64,000 nt of DNA from Aurelia coerulea. Its lineage: Eukaryota; Cnidaria; Scyphozoa; Semaeostomeae; Ulmaridae. The notes under the pieces were generated by a model. That model was given only the letters and a program-made list of their open reading frames with translations. It had not been told where the DNA came from and made no database searches. How positions within the stretch are numbered: position 1 is the stretch's first letter; each line of letters opens with the position of its first letter. The stretch spans positions 7,159,501 through 7,223,500 of the forward strand of contig CM076949.1 of NCBI GenBank assembly GCA_039566865.1. Direction: 5' to 3'. A program made the translations under genes and the position numbers. Of the stretch, positions 54,062-64,000 are shown in pieces.

Positions 54062-56137
54062 CGTTTTTGGTGGGTGTACATGGCTTAAAACCGAGGAGAA
54101 TGAGGAGGCGAGGAGGCTATTTTTTAACCCCGAGGAGCCGAGGATTGACATTTTTCGTGCGAGGGAGGAATCCCAAAAAATTGCTTAAACCAATGAGGTG
54201 CGAGGAAAAAATAAGTTTAGAGATTGAAAATCGAGGAGCTCAGGTTCCTTTGCACTGAAAAGCGAGGAGGAACAACGATCTGAACGGATCTGAAGACATG
54301 CCCAAGACATGTCGTCAGAATTTCTTGCCCGAAATCCGATACAATTACGCTGCATTGCGCGTAGCGCTGCACAGTATCATTTGCATGGAATCGAGCCTTC
54401 AAAAGTTCAGTGATGAGTCGCACAAATTACTCTTGGTACTTTTGTCGAAAGATTGTCCTCGAGATCCCTCGAAAACCGAAGAGAAAAAGCTGGATATAAT
54501 AACCCATCCAGTATAAGATCATAACCCAACCAGTATAAGATCGTAGCCCACCCAGTATAGGATCATCCACCCATTTAGGCTCGGGGGGGGGTACTTCACA
54601 TATTTTGGGTATGGAGACGTGCCATCGGGAAGGGTATCGATTTTCGCGATTTTGGTATAAGGAACGGTATCGATTTTCACGATTTTGGTATAAGGAACGG
54701 TATCGATTTTCGCGATTTTGGTTTAAGGAACGATTTTGGTATACTTTTTCGGAAAATTGGTATAAGGTCGGGTATACTTTTTCGCAAAATTGGTATAAAG
54801 TCGGGTATACTTTTTCGCAAAATTGGTATAAGGAACGGGTATGTTTTTGAAGCTTCGATGGCACGTCCCCGACCAAAACCTGGTCAAGTACCCCCCCCCG
54901 GGCATTTAGGCGCATAGGTTCCATAGCGTGTACAGGTTGGGTGAGAATGTCAAATCCTTCACTGGCAAATATGGAATCAGGGGATGCATTCTAAGCCAAA
55001 GTAGAGGATGTCTTTTCAAAAATGTTCCTCATACTCCAATTGATAGGATAACTGTCACAAAACTATCAAAGTTTCATTGTCACTAATCGCAAGCATAATA
55101 TTGGGATATGCATTGTAAGCCAAAGTCAAGGATGTTTCTTCAAAAATGTTACTCGCGCATAGGATAACTGTCACAAAACTATCAAAGTTACTTGTCGCTA
55201 TTGGCAAGCATGATATTGGGAGATGAATTCTAAGCCAAAGTAAAGGGCGTGGCCCTAAAGATTTTCCTGGGGGTCCTGCCCCCAGACCCCCTCATTTCGA
55301 TGTATTCCCACTTAAAATTTACTCTAATCACCGCTGCTTACGAGAGTTCACGATTAGTTTTGTAAATCAAATAAGTCGAATATTAAGTAAATCTTACACA
55401 ACAATCTTGACAAAGTATCCTTATCCTGTCGTAGTTTGATTTTAGCTAGCCTGTTTGATATATATTTGGATTCGTAAATTTCCTACTTTTTCTCCAGGAC
55501 CTCCGAGCATAAAATTCCCTTTCAGCAATGCACAGAAGGGCGTTGCCAAAAGAAGAGAGGGCATCGCCCAAGAAGATTCTCCGGGGGCTTTGCCCCCGGA
55601 CTCCCGTAGTATTTACGCTTTCGGCGCGAATTAGTGCCCCCCCCTTTAATCTGCAAAACGCTCCTATGGACCTGTGGAGTTAGAAGATAAACCAAGTAGA
55701 GAACAAGAGAAAAAAGGAAATGAAAGGGAGATGATTGTTATCTGCCAAACAAGAAAAAGAAAAAGAGAAAGAGGGAAACATAAAATGTATTTATTTATAT
55801 CCGACGGACATTTCTTCCCAAAAATGTTCCAGCTTAAAAAAACTCCTGTTTACATAAAGATTTACATGTCGGTTGCAAATTTATTTTGGATATAGTTAAA
55901 GGCACATTCAAAAGTCTCATTTTCAAATCTTTTCATTTTACGCCGGTATTTAGCGTGTCCTTATTTGTTAGATTTGTTTCGTTGTGACATCGAGGAGCGA
56001 GGAGTCAACTTACTAATTTTTGTAATGCGAGGAGGAAACAATTGGAGAAAAACCTATTTGCGAGGAGAGCTGATGGCGTTAAATGCGAGTAAGGGAGGAG
56101 GGGTTAATTTTTCAACCCCATGTACACCCACTTTTTG
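54062..56137. mobile_element. 2.1-kb element with TTTTGGTGGGTGTACATGG ends and CGAGGAG-rich termini
   Basis: Terminal repeats GGTGGGTGTACATGG / complement, followed inward by GCGAGGAGG-type direct repeats at both ends. Flanked by TTCAATCTATA and TTCAACCTATA (54051-54061, 56139-56149), an 11-bp duplication with one difference; copy A is uninterrupted there. It contains the hAT MITE 54580-54902 and sequence related to 21040-21614. No transposase seen. Confidence 0.7.
54580..54902. mobile_element. Poly-G-ended hAT MITE with ~30-bp tandem array, copy 2
   Basis: CTCGGGGGGGGGTACTT / AAGTACCCCCCCCCGGG ends, flanked by CATTTAGG at 54572-54579 and 54903-54910 (exact 8 bp). Internal units TTTTGGTATAAGGAACGGTA as in 19339-19665. 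Nested in 54062-56137. Confidence 0.85.
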
Positions 56138-56849
56138 CTTCAACCTATAGACAAAATTCTTTCTTCAATGTTGTCATTAACTTCCACCGGGTACTTCCAG
56201 AAACATTTTCATGCAGAAAATGATTTCTTTTCAATTTTATTTTCAAAATGGTGGGAAATGTCACTTTTCCTGAAAGAATTCATATCAAATTTTGGAAAAA
56301 TAAAATCATTCTAAATCCGGAATTGATAGAGGAAAATGATACCATTTTCGCGAAAGAGATAGAAAGGCCTACAACATTCTAGCCTTCATCACAGACCATA
56401 CAGAAACATTGTGACAAGCAGAAATCTGTCACTTCTCTGGTTTATGATATAGAAGTTTGATGACCCCACAGCCTGCAATCTAATAAAAGTCTCCATCTTG
56501 AAAATAATGCAGATATCAGGTAATTTCCTAGCCACCTTGGCTCTCCTTCGCAGTGGAAAGTAAAGTCTGCACGCAGGCTAGTAATTTCCATGGTAGGATA
56601 ATAGACTTATGACGACGAATCCCTTACATCCCTGTGGTAAACCTTGCTCAACAGGGACTCATAATGATGGAATGAAGGCTTTGAATCTCGAATCACGGCC
56701 TCTAATCTTGAATCTCATCCGAAGAAAGTTCCATCATATTTGCCGTGAACATAGAAATCAACAAATCTCGCAATCTGATTGGTACCCTAGGAAGCTCAGA
56801 GTTTGGGCCTAAATAGGGTCAGGTTTTTCAGAGTAATATTGAGTCTCTG

Positions 56850-57168
56850 CACAGGGAGCCCATATTACAGTTTATTCGAAAAAATAGTTTCTTATGTTAA
56901 AAATGCTGATGAGATTTTCAAATTAAAATGTAAATGTATTGTTGCTCTCCTTTCGTTTACCTGCACAACTATCATGCGCTAATTGTAATCGTGAAATAAA
57001 TATTTTTTCAAGAGAGCACAAGGAAGCAAGGGAGCCTTTACTTTTGGTAAACGAAAGGTAAACGAAAGGAGAGCAACAATATCTATATATTATAATGTGA
57101 AAATCTCATCATTATTTTTAACATAAGAAACTATTTTTCCGAATAAACTGTAATATGGGCTTCCTGTG
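56850..57168. mobile_element. Near-palindromic MITE, CACAGGGAGCCC ends, 7-bp duplication
   Basis: Arms share CCCATATTACAGTTTATTCG and TTGTTGCTCTCCTTTCGTTT in inverted orientation. Flanked by GTCTCTG at 56843-56849 and 57169-57175. Same tip type and duplication size as 30129-30385. Confidence 0.85.
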
Positions 57169-57378
57169 GTCTCTGTTGACCGAAGCGCCATCATCAAGTC
57201 AAAAAGCACAGGAAACAAGAGACTCCAGGTCATAAGTCTAGTAAGATTGCAGCAAAATACCCTAAATTACTTTCAAGCCATTCAATTCAAAGAAGAAGGT
57301 GATACAATCTTACATTGCACTTTTTAAAGATGTGGGCCCTATGCTACTTGCTACGGAAAACTGTCTGTACTCCGCAAA

Positions 57379-57880
57379 ATGAAAAACTTTACATCATTTT
57401 CAGCAAGGAAAATGCTCGCGCAATCATTGATCCTGCCAAAGATTGATTTCAACGATTACGTTTATTCGCCTTTAAGGCAGTGCCAACTGAAGAAACTTCA
57501 GCAACTACAGAAAGCAACTGCAAGCTTAGTAATAGATATAGTAAGAAGACATATTGAAAATCGGATGGCTACCAATTGCTGAGAGACGCGAATTCAACAT
57601 TCTAAAACTGGCCTTTAAAGCGCGACCAATAATAGAAACTGGCCCGAAATGAATAAACTTGACATCCAAACTTGCAGTAGAACATTACGTAGCAGTAGCG
57701 AGATCCGTATAAAACCATCAATGATTCCAAACACTTTCCAAGATGCCGCTGCACTGGTGATATCAGACAGGAGACAAATTATAACAAGTTTTGTTAAGAC
57801 ATTCTTGATGAAGAAAGCAAAGGACTCATTGAACCAAAATCTTTTTAACTTATTGAATTTGACTTTGTAATATGCTTATC
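57379..57880 (+). pseudogene. LINE reverse transcriptase C-terminal remnant, frameshifted
   Basis: Pieces MLAQSLILPKIDFNDYVYSP and CQLKKLQQLQKATASLV (57415-57535), then LPIAERREFNILKLAFKA in another frame and RTLRSSSEIRI later. This is the standard order of CR1/Jockey-like LINE C-termini (LILSKIDYNDxVY...LQRLQN...). At least two frameshifts. A different subfamily from the 51104 and 62898 relics. Confidence 0.75.
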
Positions 57881-58175
57881 AATTGTTTTTCAGGTAATTG
57901 CTTTAACTTTGTAAAGTAGTCTTGTATTTAATTTTTAGAGCTGAAGAGCCACACTTGTAGTGGATATGCTCACTTATGCCATATAATAATGATAATAATA
58001 AAATGCTACCCAAATCATACCATTTTTACAGTATTTCCAAGTAGCGAAGGAAATTTAGGGCCACCATGTTTGTCTTCTTATATTCAATTCTACAAAATTC
58101 AATAATGAATATAACTACCACAAAACAGCCCTGAAGAAGCCCTGCGTGGCAGGACGAAATATTGGCAATTTTATA

Positions 58176-58785
58176 CCGGGTGCACCAAAATAAACTATGC
58201 ACGTTTGGCAGGCCGCAATAAATCGTACACAGGTCCGATTTTGAAGATTTATGACTTAATCGATAGCAGAAATCCTGAATTAGGTACTGCAATTTTTTGC
58301 AAATTTTTTCATTTTCAGTTTTTAGAGCTAGAAGCGAGTTTCCTAAAATGTTAGTTTTCGAAAAACACCGAAAACGATCAAAAAACATCGATCAAGTTTT
58401 CCAAAGAATCGACAGGAATGGGCAAAAAGAGAACTTATTTGTGATTATTTGCGATTTAGAAATCGACCTATAGTAATCTACTGTACGAGAGTTCGTATTA
58501 TACCCCCAAACCCCCCCCCCCCCGAAAACGTTTTCTCTTTGTTCATGAATGTTGAATCTTTTAAAATTTGATCGACGTTTTTGATCGTTCTCAATGTTTT
58601 CGAAAACAAATATCTTAGGAGACTTAATTTTTGCTCTAAAAACTGATGATCGAAAAATTTGGAAAAAGTCCTAGAATCTAATTCAGGATTTCTGCTAACG
58701 ATTAAATCATAAAGATTCAAAATCGGTCCAGTGTACGATTTATTGTGGCCTGCCAAACGTGCATAGTTTATTTTGGCGTACCCGG
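58176..58785. mobile_element. Foldback MITE with CCGGGTGCACCAAAATAAAC ends, TA target
   Basis: Arms share ACTATGCACGTTTGGCAGGC and AAATCGTACACNGGNCCGAT in inverted orientation. TA at 58174-58175 and 58786-58787. Single-arm relatives at 41228, 44845 and 60642. Confidence 0.85.
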
Positions 58786-59713
58786 TATAATCATTATCAA
58801 TCGTACATATTTGCTGTTGTTTTTGTCATTTTGCGATGATCTTTGCTTTATTTTACACTTACATCATCGCAAGCATCCTACTCTCATTGAATCCGAAAAA
58901 CGCTGTCAATCTAGTGGCCTGCCTTTTCATATTTGCTAAAGTACCCGCAGTTTCTCTCAAGCATCTTTCAAGCCATTTGATTAAAAGAAAAACATGATTT
59001 AATTTTACATTGCATTTTTAAAGATATTAGCCGCATGCTCCCCAAATCAAACCATTTTTACACTCTTTCTATACAACGAAGAAAATTTAGGGCCACCCGT
59101 TGGATTTTCAAAGGAGATAATCTATATAAAATCGGCAAGAAGTCATCTACATAATGAAAATTATTGCGGCAGACACAGTCAGTTACATTCAAATCGTATA
59201 TCAACAAACCAAACAGAATTGATTAATATAACCTTTGTCAATAAATATAGCTGAACATAACAATGATTTATATTACTTTATTCAATTACAGCAATTGAAA
59301 GGAACCGGTCAATATTTAAAGAAACGACAAAGTACGCCAGACTACTTTAACTCTCCAACTCAAAGTTTGGACATTTAAAGTTTGTCTGTCACATTGCAGC
59401 TCAAGATAGAAAGTTACTCTGTTGTGGTTGGCAAAGGTATGTTCTCTCTACAGCATAGGAATCAAATCCTCCGCAATATCTCCTCTGAAAATCAAATTTT
59501 ACCATTGTGATTCGAAGGTCTTCATTAATGTCAGTTAATGACGGTCTAGTTATTGACTAAGATAAACAAGTAAATACAGCAAAATATAAGCACTTTGATG
59601 CGAATTGAAATAAGCATGACGTTTCGAGCATAGCCCGTTATCAAGCTTTGTCTAAACATTGTTAGTTATTGACTACTTCCCTTCCCTTACAGACCAAATT
59701 GGAGATATCAACA

Positions 59714-60118
59714 ATGTATCTCCATTGTTTCATCACCTTACTTGCAATGCTCGTCATACAAGTATTCTATTCAGCAGAAGGCACACCTCTACAAGCTTTT
59801 CTACAAGCAGCATCAACGTCTTCATGTACTGCTGAAAACAACGGAGAGATCTTGACAGGAGACAAATGCCAGTTCCAATGCTGTTTGGCTCTTCATATAA
59901 AAACGATGGTTGCTTCTGACGTCAACACCCGCTGTGAAGAGTTCACAGTTACGGGAAGGCCTTGCAAAGTTGGTAGTTATACATACCCACATAAGTGGGT
60001 TATCAAGTATAACTCAAAAGGCTGTTATGTTTGCAACAATGGGAGGCAGATTCAATACAAAAGTAATGATGCATCGATTGCAGGCCTGGATGAATACACG
60101 CTGATTCGCTTTGGATAA
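59714..60118 (+). CDS. Small secreted cysteine-rich protein, family unknown
   Basis: An intact 134-residue frame beginning with a good signal peptide (hydrophobic ITLLAMLVIQVFYSA core, likely cleaved after about residue 23). The mature part of ~110 residues has eight cysteines including one CC pair, which suggests three or four disulfide bonds and an extracellular product. A pyrimidine-rich acceptor ending at about 59692 sits just before the ATG. A possible 5' non-coding exon ends at a GTATGT donor near 59433, so the coding part is probably a single last exon. ATTAAA near 60248 could be the poly(A) signal. I do not recognise the cysteine pattern as any named family; a defence, venom or matrix role cannot be told apart from sequence alone. 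It lies in a transposon-rich region yet its frame is unbroken. Confidence 0.6.
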   Translation: MYLHCFITLLAMLVIQVFYSAEGTPLQAFLQAASTSSCTAENNGEILTGDKCQFQCCLALHIKTMVASDVNTRCEEFTVTGRPCKVGSYTYPHKWVIKYNSKGCYVCNNGRQIQYKSNDASIAGLDEYTLIRFG

Positions 60119-60373
60119 ACAAACAAAAGCAAAAATAACAACTTTGGTATTTTATCTTTAAACAGAATGGTGTAAGTGTAAGTGATAGCGTGAGTGGCTC
60201 AAATCTTTAAAAAGGTCGATGTAAAATTCTATTACAGTTTGCTTTGAATTAAATGGCTTGGAAGGAACTTTGGGTTTTTTTTGTGTAAATCTGACGTGGA
60301 AATTTATTGATATATTGATTAGTGTAAATGGTTGATAAATATTTCTTGGGATCGAATAGCTTGAAGGGGACTA

Positions 60374-62033
60374 CCGCGTGCACCAAAAAGTACTCCTGTT
60401 TGAAAAACCACCAAAATCTGATAGCATGACCGATCTTTAAATATCTTTCCTTCGGCGTGCAGATCAAATACCAAATTCACTTCTTGGGTATAGCTGATTT
60501 TATGACTGGTTTTAAGATGAGCAACTTTAGCTTTCTCAGGGCTTCCTGGTTCTGAAGCATACTGCAAAAAGCACTGATGATGATTGCCAGATTAATCTCT
60601 TTTTCTAAAAAATAAGTCTCAGGGCTGAGTCCGCATAAATACCGGGTGCGCCAAAATAAACTATGCACGTTTGGCAGGCCACAGTAAATCGTACACTGAA
60701 CCGATTTTGAAGATTTATGACTTAATCGTTAGCAGAAAGCCTGAATTAGATTCTAGGACTTTTTGCAAATTTTTCCGTTGTCAGTTTTTAGAGCCAGAAG
60801 CGAGTTTCTTAAAATGCTCGTTTTCGAAAACATTGAAAACGATCAAAAACGTCGATCAAATTTTGAAAGATTCAACATGAATGCACAAAGAGAAAACGTT
60901 TTCAGGGGGATTTGGGGGGTACGAATTCTCGTACAGCAGATTACAATTGGTCGATTTTCAAATTAAAGGCATTGAGTCCGCATCGAAAACTAACATAGCG
61001 CTAGCTCGTGACTAATTATCAACTAAGTCTTTTCAATCATAAAACAAAAGTTGTGAATTAATCAAAAGTTGTGAATTAATCGCTATTGAAATTAAACCAA
61101 AGAAATTCCTGAGGATAATGCTATAACAAGGATTAAGAAGTTAACACTCAGCTTTAGTCTCCACTGCTAATGACTTTAGCATTAGAGATGGCACGTGTGA
61201 GGTATGCGAGGTATACCCTTTGAAATCAAAGGGCCTTTAGGACTCAGCTGTTTGTCAGCAAAAATTCACATGATCATTTGTGTGCCGTTAAGCAAGGCTC
61301 AGCTATTCATATGGCTCCACTCAATTCCTTTAAATTTGGGGCCTGGCCAATCTAAATATAGCCCCACGTGGCGCTCTGTTGTTCTGTTTTTAAACTAAAC
61401 GCTATATATCCGTCATTTGTCAACTATTATCGCGGACTCAACGGATAATGAAAACTCTCAACATCAACGATGTTGCTTAAAAAGTATAGCTCAGAATGAT
61501 GTTTTCGACGCGCTATTTCATACCCTTTAAGAACTGAATTAGAAATTTATCCTCTTTAAATGTATCTGAATCATTGATAAAAGCGACCGAAAAAAGACAA
61601 TTTCATGATTGAGTTTTCATGATCTTTTCAAAAGTAGTAATTGTTTGGGAAACCCGGCATGATCATTTCTCTGCAGTTCTGCTGCACTATCGCTGTTGTC
61701 GTTGGCAATATTTTGATTTTGGCGTTTCTGGATTTAGGATTTAGGGATGCCTGGTTTTGAAGCATGCTGCAAAGCACTGATGATTACCAAATTAATTTCT
61801 TTTTGAATATCATAACTCTAGTCTAGTCACAAATGCTAAAGAGAAATGCCAAACAATCATAAGCACAACGCAAAGATTTTTCAATGCGTTATTTTATACT
61901 CTTTAGGTGATGAAAGCTAGCGTTTTATCATCTTTAAAAATGTTTGGATCATTGACAAAAGAGATCAGAAAATTTCATGGTAAATCGAATTTTGATGATT
62001 TTTCAAATAGGAGTACCTTTTTAGGACACGCAG
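60374..62033. mobile_element. Diverged foldback cluster with CCGCGTG/CACGCAG ends
   Basis: The left tip (CCGCGTGCACCAAAAAGTAC) is matched by an inverted right tip ending at 62033 (GTACCTTTTTAGGACACG). A second copy of the right half ends near 61660 (GGGAAACCCGGCA). TA on both outer sides. A single arm of the 58176 family sits inside at 60642-60966. Confidence 0.5.
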
Positions 62034-62649
62034 TATTGTTTTTCTTTTCTGGTGAAGTCGGTCGCAAAGGAGACTACAGTATCAGCTGGTGAGCAGCTCT
62101 TTCATTCGAGAAAATTTTCGGCAATTTTTTATCCTCTGTTTAGCAACCCCCGGCTGGAAATTAATCATGTTTCTATGGTGTTCAAAGTGCAGTAACCGAC
62201 ATGAATTAAAGAAACAAAAACAAATTTAAACAAATTGAAAATCTATATCTGGAAAGTTTACTTCAAGTCAACTTTGGCAGTCAATGGTTGAAAATGAAGA
62301 AGGTAAGTTCACATTTTGTTAAACTTGACCAAACAGAGCAGAGGAGCCAGACAACGCTTGCACTTGTGGTTCTTATGATTAAATTCGATAATTTTGCTGA
62401 TCATGAAAGGTTCACCCTTAAGGCAAAAAAATTGCCCCTGGGTTCAGGGGCGCATTCTCAAAGGGAAGTTTCAACCGAAATTCAATAGCGATTTGCTTCG
62501 CACATGCTCGCAAGTGCATGATCAATTCTTTCGCATTTGCCTGCCCATTGATAAGCCACTGACCAGTTTTCTGGTGTTTGTTGTCAAGTAGGCTGCCAAG
62601 TTTTAGAATTTATTGCAGAAAATCTCTTGCAGCTTCTGTCTTAACATAC

Positions 62650-62897
62650 CAGTGGCAAAAAAGTTTAATTTTTTTTACATTCCATTAAAAGCTTACAAAA
62701 CGAATTAGTAACTACACTACTTACAAAATACTATACCCTACTACTAAAACGATACCATTAGGAGCAAAAAACAATGACTACCTAATGGCAACATAAAAAA
62801 CAGAGAATACGAAAATAACACCATACGTAACAACTAGAGAAAGGAAAAAATAGTACTTACTAAAAGAGAGATGGTGGTTGTATGATTTAGGGACTTG
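62650..62897 (-). mobile_element. 3' untranslated part of the right-edge LINE
   Basis: Follows the stop codon of the LINE frame (minus strand). Contains the CTACTTACAAAATACTATAC and ACCATTAGGAGCAAAAAACA blocks whose fragments are scattered at 2600, 12450, 47495, 50080 and 53450. Confidence 0.65.
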
Positions 62898-64000
62898 TTA
62901 ATCAAATCGGCCAGTTTTAGGGATAAAACGTAGAGTTAAAAGAAGTATGTTTTTATTAAGATCATCTGGAAGATCGTTATCACACAATAAAATCTTTAGC
63001 AGAACATCATTTGAAAGATTGGTATATCCATGTGGTCGTAAAAAAGAAGAAACTCCAGCGGGAAGGTTTCTTCGTAATACTTCAAAGGAAGGGCAGAGCA
63101 ACAAAAAGTGTTCCGTGTGAAAGTTCAATTTACCGAGACCAACCCGAAGTTGTGTTAGATAAGAAAGACCTGTTGGGTCGTGTATCATGAAGACTGATTT
63201 TGGCAGGGGGCGAATTTTGAACAGCAGCTTTGTCTTGAATGCAGCAATGGAAGGTGCAAGTCTAATTTCTGGATCCAGCTTGTTCCATTCTGAAAGGCAG
63301 TGAGGATAGAAGCTAGATTGGAATTTTTCTGTCCTTGCCCTTATTCGCCCAATAACATCCCGCTTGCGAAGAGAGTATTATGACTGCCGTTGTGGTGGGA
63401 TTGGATCTGTAGTATAGTCAGGAGCAAGGTTATTTATAAACTTGTAGAACAGAGTAAGGCGTCTGCTCCACCGATGGGAACTTAGCGATTCCCAGCCAAG
63501 CTCTGCATACAGCTTCTCTCTCGACGTACCCTTCCATGTTCCTGAAACAGCAAGAGCGGCAGAATACTGAACGGCCTCTAACTTCTCCAAAGTTGTATTG
63601 CCACTAAATTCACATACTTTTGCAGGAATATGATAAATAACATCCCCGTAGTCTAGATGTGGTCGCACGTACAGCTTATATATTTCATTCAGTGTATGTC
63701 TGGGGAGATATTTGGAAAGATATTTCAGCAAACCAATACCCCTACTTGTTTTAGTGATAGCTGTCTTAATGTGGGCAGCAAATGACATCTTTGAATCAAG
63801 AAAAAGTCCTAAATGTTTATGTTCATCTACTTTCTTCACAGGCGTATTGTTAAAACGGATCACTGGATGATCAATTTTATTCCTTTTCCTTGAAATAGTT
63901 ACTGCTACATACAGCTTGCTTTTGCGGATCAGGATAAAATGACATCCTCCAATCATGAGCCCACTGTCTTATCAACTCTAAGTCATGGCTCATATCATTG
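62898..64000 (-). pseudogene. Non-LTR retrotransposon (CR1/Jockey-like) reverse transcriptase, 3' half, broken
   Basis: From the right edge leftward the frame reads LIRQWAHDWRMSFYPDPQKQ, then shifts near 63905 into SRKRNKIDHPVIRFNN, DEHKHLGLFLDSKMSFAAHI, GIGLLKYLSKYLPRHTLNEI and YVRPHLDYGDVIYH. Those are standard thumb and C-terminal motifs. A TAA at about 63375 interrupts; the frame continues with LRKRDVIGRIRA and SEWNKLDPEIR to a C-terminus ending PKTGRFD. Compared with 52305-52634, about 24 codons are missing after KLNFH. The 5' part lies off the window. Confidence 0.85.

Larger units (their letters stand above)
53115..56370. repeat. Long interspersed repeat, copy B, with later insertions
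   Basis: Homologous to copy A at 48400-50065. Interrupted by a LINE 3' fragment (~53440-53580) and by the element 54062-56137. Flanked on both sides by a second repeat block (AAGGCCTACAACATTYTAGCC at 52856 and 56366). Confidence 0.7.

Noticed and set aside
54427..54924. 165-codon minus-strand frame
   Set aside because: It spans the poly-G MITE 54580-54902 and its flanks; repeats of YRSLYQNREN are the ~30-bp array translated.
59714..60118. Calling the small secreted protein a venom toxin
   Set aside because: Signal peptide and cysteines alone do not identify a toxin; the cysteine spacing matches no family I can name.

Overview
The window is invertebrate animal genomic DNA. Genes are interrupted by GT-AG introns, the sequence is AT-rich, and it is crowded with non-autonomous DNA transposons, LINE relics and tRNA-derived SINEs. 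There is no bacterial or viral gene organisation. A secreted protein combining a laminin-G-like and a thrombospondin-1 domain, together with LINE relics ending in a shared HKT(G/S)RFD-type C-terminus, would suit a cnidarian, perhaps an anthozoan. That placement is an inference and cannot be proved from this sequence.

Three protein-coding loci can be supported. (1) On the minus strand, 15833 down to 1006 and beyond the left edge, is a SMYD4-type SET/MYND lysine methyltransferase. I join 13 coding exons in a continuous frame (about 750 residues); the last C-terminal exon(s) lie outside the window. (2) On the plus strand, 29904 to about 46.7 or 48.15 kb, is a secreted protein of about 2,330 residues. 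A signal-peptide exon is followed by one 5.6-kb exon coding a charged, low-complexity region, three ~33-residue repeats and 36 units of a five-residue xPhixGG repeat. Phase-1 exons follow for a laminin-G/concanavalin-like domain and a six-cysteine TSP1 domain. I know of no named family with this architecture; it is the best candidate for something undescribed. (3) On the plus strand at 59714-60118 is a small secreted cysteine-rich protein of 134 residues with no recognisable family.

Layout: 1-15.8 kb SMYD4 with transposon-filled introns; 15.8-17.3 kb no gene; 17.3-26.6 kb a nested transposon complex, in which a 6.1-kb hAT-type element carrying broken ZMYM1-like transposase fragments (flanked by an exact 8-bp duplication) sits in the centre of an inverted-repeat minisatellite; 26.6-29.2 kb SINE and LINE scraps, then nothing recognisable; 29.2-48.2 kb the large secreted-protein gene with many foldback elements in its introns; 48.4-59 kb two diverged copies of one long repeat, each carrying different later insertions; 59.4-60.3 kb the small secreted gene; 60.3-64 kb foldback elements and a broken LINE reverse transcriptase running off the right edge.

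Many of the elements keep readable target-site duplications (8, 7, 5 or 2 bp), so insertion order can be reconstructed by eye in several places. The three genes show no sign of acting together.
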